Positions 58,031 through 64,000 of a DNA stretch of 64,000 nt are shown here, one piece after another (position 1 is the stretch's first letter; the number at the start of each line of letters is the position of its first letter). This DNA comes from Trachythela sp. YZ-2020 (lineage: Eukaryota; Cnidaria; Anthozoa; Malacalcyonacea; Clavulariidae): positions 372,001 through 436,000 of the forward strand of contig JADLSH010000316.1 of the NCBI GenBank assembly GCA_016169945.1, read 5' to 3'. The notes beneath the pieces were generated by a model. That model ran no database searches and had not been told where the DNA came from. It worked only from the letters and a program-made list of their open reading frames with translations. The translations under genes were made by a program, and so were the position numbers.

Positions 58031-60623
58031 AAATACTTCCTATCATATTTCCACGGGTAAACAAAATCAGGAACAGGCGGTGTGCGAACTGGCAGCGCAA
58101 AGCATGATGGGCGAAAATAAAAATCCGTTCATTTGCATGTTGACTATGGTTGAGTGAACATCAATTTCAAAAGGTTCATGAATATTCAATATGGGAATTA
58201 ATGGTCTGTTGCCTTTTGTCAAAAAATACAGCAAAGAATGTAACTTGCAGATATTTTCGGGTGAAACTGCAGCAATAGACGCTTCTTGTTGGATACATAA
58301 GGCATTATGTGTATCTATTGACAGAACTGGAAGTCGCGAAAGGTAAGCAATTTCTTGGGAAATTTTGTTGAACATCATTCACATAAATTATTATAAAATA
58401 ATTGTATGAAAACTATTATACACATGGTACGTTTAGCCTAAGACCTTATAACGACTCGACGTTTGTTTATATTTATACTGATATTTATAGACTTGGTGAT
58501 ATTTTTGAAGCACATCTACGGATAGTAAAAATCCGGGTTATACCATTTGTTGTCTTCGATGGATTTGCCTGCCTGCAAAAGCTAGCGAACCTGAAAGACG
58601 GCAAATGTGAGTACATATTATAAGAAAGTCAATGTTGTTATTGTTTTGTCCAATATTCCCAGTCTGTTGAGACCCAAACTTGTCGTGTTTTATTTCTTAA
58701 GTTTTATCTTTTATTTGCAGTGTACGTGAAAAGATTTTAAAACAGGCTGAAAACCAGGCATATCAAAATCTGAAGTAAATAAGTTACATAGCCGAGCTGC
58801 ATCAATGACCTTCGAAGATATTGTCGTTTGCATAAATGTATGTAATTACATTAGTAGACAAACTTGTCTATGTAAAAATGATATTAATTTGTAGGCGAAA
58901 TAAATAATGGCAGTGGTATTGCAGTGTTTTATAAACTATTGACGCATTGTCTATTTATTTTCTTTGAAAGATTTGTTTGGCACACAATGTAAAGTATGTT
59001 GTGTCACCTTATGAAACTGATGCACAAATTGCTCACATGCTTTTAAATGGCCATGCAGATTTTGGGATCACAGAGGATTCGGACCTGTTGGTTTACGGAT
59101 GTCAGAAGGTTTGTAATGAGGAACCTGGGAATTATACTCTTTAACTCAACCAAGTAAAAGTTACATAATTATTAATATGGAACAACTGACAAGGTAGCCT
59201 CCATAACACAGGTATTGTTCAGCACAAAACGTGTAGTTTGTTGGATGACTGCAAACATTATTGGACTGAGAGGCACATTCTCTACGCAGTTAGTCATTTA
59301 AATTCCAGACACCACACCTCAGGCCCGCATACTCAGGGCAATTACCTCCTATTCACTAGTTTACCCCTTTATGCCTAGAGTGAGGGTTTGGTGGGGGTTT
59401 GCAGGAGGTTTTGAATGACTGGTGCATAACTAGTTTGTAAGAAGTTAGAAAACTAATTTATTTACATGTCTGCCTGTTAGGTGATGGTTAAACTCAAACT
59501 AAGTGGAGATGGTGAATATTTCCAACTTGAAGAAATATTGGGTGGTTTAAATCTAAACCAAAACCAGTTTCAGCAAATGTGTATAGCCGCTGGTTGTGAC
59601 TACCTTACAAATGTGAAAGGTGTTGGCATATGCACAGCATTTCGTTTTGTAAAACATTCAACTGTGGATTTGTTGGAACTATTGATAAAGAAAGGAGGAA
59701 CTGAGGACTACAAAATTGTTTCAGCAAGGTTGAGAAAGTTTTCAGACACCAAACAGTATTTGACTTGAATACCAACTCAACTGTTCCTGGAGAAATGTGA
59801 GGTTGATCTTCCTGAAGATGTCCAGTATCTCTGTGGAAGTATCCTTATACCGTAAATTAAATGATTGTCTATAGATTATCTGAAGAATTTGCAATACAAA
59901 ATATTTTTTTCAGTTGAGTTATCATTCTTAACTTACTAAGTAAACTGGCAGATGGCTATGCAAATGAAATGGCTGTTGGCAACATCAATACAAAAAGTGG
60001 GGAAAAGGTTAATTCTCATTTAGTCAAGGTAATATATTGTGACTAGTCCTTCTATTATACCAAATTTTCCCAAATATCTTTAGCCCATTTGTTCTAATGC
60101 ACCCACTTCAACTGAAATTAATTCCTGTGTCATATAGTATATCAGGGCTGGTGTCATATAATATGTTGTAACCATTCATAGGACCAAGCAACTGGTGAAC
60201 AAAATGGTCATGAGAATTCTGAATTGGTCGCATGCACACAATTGCCAAACTCCGATGGTAAGTTGAAGTTATGAAGTGCACCAAGTGTTTTTTGTTGTCT
60301 GAAGTGTTTTACAAACTCAAGAGAACAGTTATAAAAATCATGTGGTGAACAGTCAAGTGAGTTCAATTGTTCTGAAGTGTTCAGTTGATTGGTTGCTGTG
60401 TTGAGTTTTGCATTTAAAATACACTGTCATTTTTTTTACTGGTTCTATAATTTATAGTTAGAATGTTTCACAGAATTAAACTGACACAAAAAATTGACAT
60501 GACATTGTATTTTTTGTGTAATAAACACATTTAAAAAAGTCTTACTGTGGTCTATACATTGAACACAAAATATATGTGACAAGATTGTTGTATTTGCTAA
60601 TTTAATTATTCATTAATTTGAGA

Positions 60624-60625
<2 letters not shown>

Positions 60626-60712
<87 letters not shown>
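60626..60712. repeat. (TA)n microsatellite
   Basis: About 43 TA units in the intron before the HIRAN exon. The 62-codon frame across it is not a gene. Confidence 0.95.
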
Positions 60713-60717
<5 letters not shown>

Positions 60718-60753
60718 TGAGTTGTTATAAAAATGTGGAAAACCAGAGCATTA

Positions 60754-60947
60754 ATATAATTGAGACTAACGACTCAACAATTTGTACTTGGCATCTTTAT
60801 TACTAATAGTTTCGTACCACCGATGTGGCACTCATCAGATAAATAAGCCTATTATTATTTATCTGATGAGTGCCACATCGGTGGTACGAAACTATTAGTA
60901 ATAAAGATGCCAAGTACAAATTGTTGAGTCGTTATTCTCAATTATAT
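60754..60947. repeat. 93-bp fold-back repeat with an 8-nt loop
   Basis: 60754-60846 and 60855-60947 are reverse complements with almost no mismatch; the core includes gtaccaccgatgtggcactc and atctgatgagtgccacatcg. It lies in the same intron as the (TA)n tract. Confidence 0.9.
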
Positions 60948-61732
60948 ATGTATTTCTTCTCATATTTAAGGTGATATTAATTGTCAAGAATTTTCCTGTG
61001 AGATCATTCATGTTGATCAATTGTCTTCTGTTTCGTGGCAAATCCCCCAATTCCCAGTGATGATCTTGGAATTTGCCTTTGTCCAATTCAAGAAAGATAC
61101 AGAGATACTTAAAGGTGTAATCCTAAAAGCGAGTTGGTGAACATTCAACCAGGAATATTCACTTGTACTTCTCACTGTGAAATAGTAATTCATGGCGAGA
61201 AGTATACAGTGCTGTGGAAGCTAGTTCCAGAGAAAGCCACCTCTAGAAGATCTAGGAGCAGTGGAAGCAACCCTTCAGTGTCCAACACTCTACACGATGA
61301 CTACATGTTTGAAGATGGTGATGAGTTTGTGCAGCCAATTGAGGACATAGATCATTGTTTGCCATTTAAGGTTCTGGGAACTTGTTATACGGTAGATAGA
61401 CAAAACGCCCTTGAGGAAGCCTTCATCTACCTCGAAGAACATAACAGACATGTATTTGCAAAGATTGAAGCTGAGCCAAACAACCCTTATGACAAGCATG
61501 CAATTGCAGTTTATGTTATGTCTTCGTCAGATTATGAAAAAGTAGGCTTCATAGCAAAAGAACTCACACAATATGTTCACCCAGTCCTGTGCGACAAATC
61601 ACTTGATGTATCTGTGAAAAAGATTCGTTTTTGTACCACCTATTGCATGGTTGGATACTATTTGACAATTAATATCAGCAAGAAAGGTTTATGGGATAAA
61701 CAAGTCATCAGTGCCAGCAAAAGAGTCAATTA

Positions 61733-61921
61733 GACCCTGTTCACAAAAGACCAGACAAATGCTGTGGGACGAATTGTGGACCTTATTTTTTTTGGTGTGA
61801 ATCTGTCCGTTTAGCAGTGCTCAGATTTGCTTGGTTTCATTTGATCATGTGCGAATGCAAGGTGTAATCGTGCAAATATTCGTCCAGTTCCAAATTTGTC
61901 CGGCCTAGTGTGAACTGGACC
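61733..61921. mobile_element. 189-bp MITE inserted at the stop codon of the HIRAN exon
   Basis: Ends GACCCTGTTCACA and, reversed, GGTCCAGTTCACA. TTA flanks both sides (61730-61732 and 61922-61924). The gene's TAG stop uses two bases of the TTA duplication and the first G of the element. In the empty site the sequence TTAG would give the same stop. Confidence 0.75.
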
Positions 61922-61940
61922 TTAGTGGTCAACTAATTCC

Positions 61941-61946
61941 AATAAA
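61941..61946 (+). terminator. possible poly(A) signal of the nuclease-HIRAN gene
   Basis: AATAAA, just after the MITE and ~208 nt past the stop codon. Confidence 0.45.
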
Positions 61947-61999
61947 TATATGGTCTTTGACTTTGTACGTTTGCATGGTGTGGTGATCATTCGATAAAC

Positions 62000-62196
62000 A
62001 AGTTTTGTGAAAAACACCACATATTTTTATTTCTGCAGAGCTTTGGAACTGTGCACCCAGATCCCTTCACCAGTGCAGGTAATGTAATTGAACGAACTGT
62101 TCAATTCTGTTATATATTCGCGCTTATGGCGACCACTGGCACACAGATCGAAAGCTCTGCAGAAATAGAAATATATGGTGTTGTCCACAAAACTAA
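62000..62196. repeat. short inverted-repeat element, ~46-bp arms
   Basis: aagttttgtg..acaccacata, tatttctgcagagcttt at 62000-62045 is mirrored by aaagctctgcagaaata..tatggtgttgtccacaaaac at 62149-62194, with mismatches. The spacer is about 100 bp. It sits between the two convergent genes. Confidence 0.65.
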
Positions 62197-62877
62197 ACTT
62201 TATTCATAGTAGATACATGTTGACTGTTCTTAAGTTAACCTCTGCACTGGTGGCAGTTCCACAGGATCCCTATGAAACTTTGCCCTTGCTGTAAGCTGTC
62301 CTCTGCGGCAAGGATGCCCTGTTCACATGAACAGCCCTGGGTCACCTCGTCGTGACAGGTTTACCTTGTCTAGTCTCTCTTTGCCAGTTCCATTGGATGG
62401 CTGATTAAATGAGGGCAATTCGAAATCTGTGTACCGTTCCTTGGTTCCAGACCAATAAAAGAATTTTAAATCCGGGTCAATTCGCTTTGTGAACTCATTA
62501 AAAATCTTCCTTTGGGCATCAATAAACTGTTTCATGTCGAATATGTCACCAAGCATCTCGTGCATGAGACCAATAATTCCTTCAACATCATCTGATCCTG
62601 ATGCCCGAGGGTGCTCTGGGGGAAGACCTCGATCTTTATACTCCACACGCCGCTGCTCTCTACTCTCGAGGTTGGCTACAAGGCCAATTACAATCTCTTG
62701 AGTCAGACCACATATGCCTTTAATTCTTCTAGTTATAAATATTAAACAGCATATTACGTAGTGAATAATTTTTTTCTCTAAACCACAGAATTGATTATAG
62801 ACCATGAACATTTTATATATATATATATATATACCGGGTGGCACAAAAAAATGTTCACGCGTTTGATTTACAACTGT

Positions 62878-63199
62878 ACCGTATTTACTTGTTTGGGTGC
62901 CGCCACTGATTAAGTGGCGTCCTCGAATAAGCGCCGCTTTGTGATCGCCAACTTAGTAAAGAGTGCCGCATCTGAATAAGCACCGCAGTATTTACAATTT
63001 GTGGTGCTTAATTGTAGTACTGGTACCATCTAACAACCAGTTATAAGAGAACCAAAATATAAACAAATATAGTCCATTTCAATCTTTAATATACTTAATA
63101 AATTAATAACTCCATTTTAAAGAGCGCCACCCTCAAATAAGCATAAAAAACACCACCGCATCAAAAACTCTAAAATTTTAAAGAACGAGTAAATACGGT
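62878..63199. mobile_element. 322-bp MITE in the intron of the minus-strand gene
   Basis: Ends ACCGTATTTACT and, mirrored, AGTAAATACGGT. The interior has repeated aataagc(g/a)ccgc-like strings. The target duplication is not certain. Confidence 0.7.
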
Positions 63200-63390
63200 A
63201 TTTGTAATACAACTGACCTTCAAAGGATCATACATATCTGGGTTGTGTTGTCGACGACTTCCCTTGCCAGTGGCTTGTATACCATGTAATTTATCCAACT
63301 CTTTACAAGAAACCAATCCCAGGGCCATATCCTGTTTGTCTCCTTTAGACATGGAAGTCCACAAATGTGACACCTGCAAAGGTTCTTCTT

Positions 63391-63678
63391 CATTGACAAA
63401 TTCTGGAGAGGGAATACTGGGGGAATCAGTTTGGAGATCTTCACAGGTTGTAGGTGTGGTTACTGCGTTATCACTAATAGACAAGTTGCATATGCTCAGG
63501 TCAACATGTTCTATCATTTCAAGATAGTCTTCTTCATTGACAAATTCTGGAGAAGGAAAATGGGTGAATCAGTTTGGAGATCCTCACAGGTTGTAGGTAT
63601 GGTAACTGTGTTGCCAGTAATAGACAAGTTGCATATGCTCAGGTCGACATGTTCAAATATTTCAAGATCTTGTTCCAT
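63391..63678. repeat. 144-bp tandem duplication in the minus-strand gene
   Basis: cattgacaaattctggagag (63391) recurs at 63535, and the two copies stay parallel through gacaagttgcatatgctcag. 144 bp equals 48 codons, so EHVDLSICNLS..TTCEDLQTDSP is repeated in the protein. A small indel puts the end of the upstream copy out of frame. Confidence 0.8.
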
Positions 63679-64000
63679 GTTCACAGGAGGAGCTGTCTCC
63701 AAATCAATTGATGAATGCTGCAATGCCTCTTGGATAATGTCAACTTCTACCACATCAGTACTATGTCCAGGATCACTTGCAATTGGCAAATCTTTTTCCC
63801 AGTCTGAACCTCTCTCTGTACTGCCACATTGGCCCCTGTGTAGACATAACCACTTATGGCCAAACTGAGTATACATTGTCTCCAGCCATGAGGCATAATG
63901 TTCTTCCATATGAAGATTAACCGTTGTATCACTGGCAAAGAAGCGGATATTGTAATCGATCAAACCATAAGGCATCCGATTTAAAGACATTCTTGGGCTT

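Larger units (their letters stand above)
52999..58074 (-). mobile_element. partial second copy of the DIRS interior
   Basis: Corresponds to 45946-50928 of copy 1: the last 98 bp of the inverted-repeat element, recombinase N-half, RT-RNase H, gag exon 2 and the hairpin array. Both ends are abrupt: at 52999 within the inverted repeat and at 58074 after tcaggaac. Gag exon 1, the left terminus, the recombinase C-half and the right terminus are all missing. Differences from copy 1 are few and mostly short indels. Confidence 0.85.
58191..61733 (+). pseudogene. EXO1/XPG-type 5' nuclease joined to a HIRAN domain, frameshifted multi-exon gene
   Basis: Exons: 58191-58342, 58491-58606, 58719-58837, 58971-59108, 59481-~59835, ~59941-60028, 60182-60257, and 60971 on to TAG 61731-61733. 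The XPG-N part starts MGINGLLPF, with D30 in AIDASCWIHK and FVVFDG. The XPG-I part has SPYETDAQIAHM, ITEDSDLLVYGC and AAGCDYL. These supply the acidic residues of the EXO1/FEN1 active site. EXO1-like MAVGNINT follows in exon 6. The last exon carries a HIRAN domain (LPFKVLGTCY, EPNNPYDKHAIAVYV, KVGFIAKEL), a fold known to bind DNA 3' ends. Exon 7 to 8 joins in phase, linking nuclease and HIRAN into one gene. Frame breaks (mostly one base missing) occur near 58562, 58773, 59727, 59785 and 61105. Either a young pseudogene or sequence errors. Confidence 0.65.
62230..64000 (-). pseudogene. unrecognised minus-strand gene, partial (continues past the right edge)
   Basis: The upstream exon runs from the window edge (MSLNRMPYGLIDYNI at 63990, still open upstream) through YASWLETMYTQFGHKWLCLH, an acidic linker with a 144-bp internal duplication, to donor AAG|GTCAGT near 63220. 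The downstream exon starts after an acceptor near 62735 (RIKGICGLTQEIV). It reads HPRASGSDDVEGIIGLMHEM, FTKRIDPDLKFFYWSG and LSRRGDPGLFM, and with frame changes reaches a stop at about 62230. I recall similar uncharacterised, multi-copy predicted proteins in cnidarians but know no function. Exon phases do not join exactly, so there are indels or a missed exon. It converges on the nuclease-HIRAN gene. Confidence 0.5.

Noticed and set aside
60618..60806. 62-codon ORF rich in Tyr-Ile
   Set aside because: It is the translation of a (TA)n microsatellite.

Overview
The window looks like AT-rich, intron-bearing, repeat-dense DNA from an invertebrate animal, most likely a cnidarian. This is an inference from the retroelement types (a LINE with CCCH zinc fingers, DIRS-type tyrosine-recombinase elements, a Penelope-like remnant), the many short inverted-repeat transposons and the two host-type genes. 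No operons, rRNA, CRISPR arrays or bacterial signals were seen. Most of the sequence is mobile or repetitive.

Layout. 0.2-1 kb, 13.1-16.3 kb and 23.5-27.3 kb are diverged copies of one segment. 1.4-5.7 kb is a decayed LINE (LINE-A), followed by a second LINE relic split by a MITE. 6.6-23.5 kb has no convincing gene but holds minisatellites, fold-back repeats and MITEs, several with clear target-site duplications. 28.3-29.7 kb carries a two-exon gene for an IL-17-like secreted cytokine, with a TATA box, signal peptide and poly(A) signal. 34.9-35.3 kb is a tiny DIRS derivative made only of the two element ends. 35.9-37.9 kb has three weak exon fragments of collagen/discoidin type.

39.8-52.4 kb (minus strand) is a DIRS retrotransposon: a gag apparently split by an intron, RT-RNase H, and a tyrosine recombinase. 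The recombinase gene is interrupted by a 5.6 kb element with 598 bp inverted repeats, which itself contains an intact 961-codon LINE (LINE-B). A nearly identical 5 kb partial copy of the DIRS interior lies at 53.0-58.1 kb.

58.2-61.7 kb is a multi-exon gene joining an EXO1/XPG-type 5' nuclease to a HIRAN domain. All the nuclease acidic residues are visible, but several single-base frameshifts are present. A convergent, unrecognised minus-strand gene runs from 62.2 kb off the right edge.

The items most worth following up are the IL-17-like gene that lacks the family's last two cysteines, the nuclease-HIRAN gene, the minimal DIRS derivative, the intron-bearing DIRS gag, and the 598 bp inverted-repeat element that carries exon-like ORFs.
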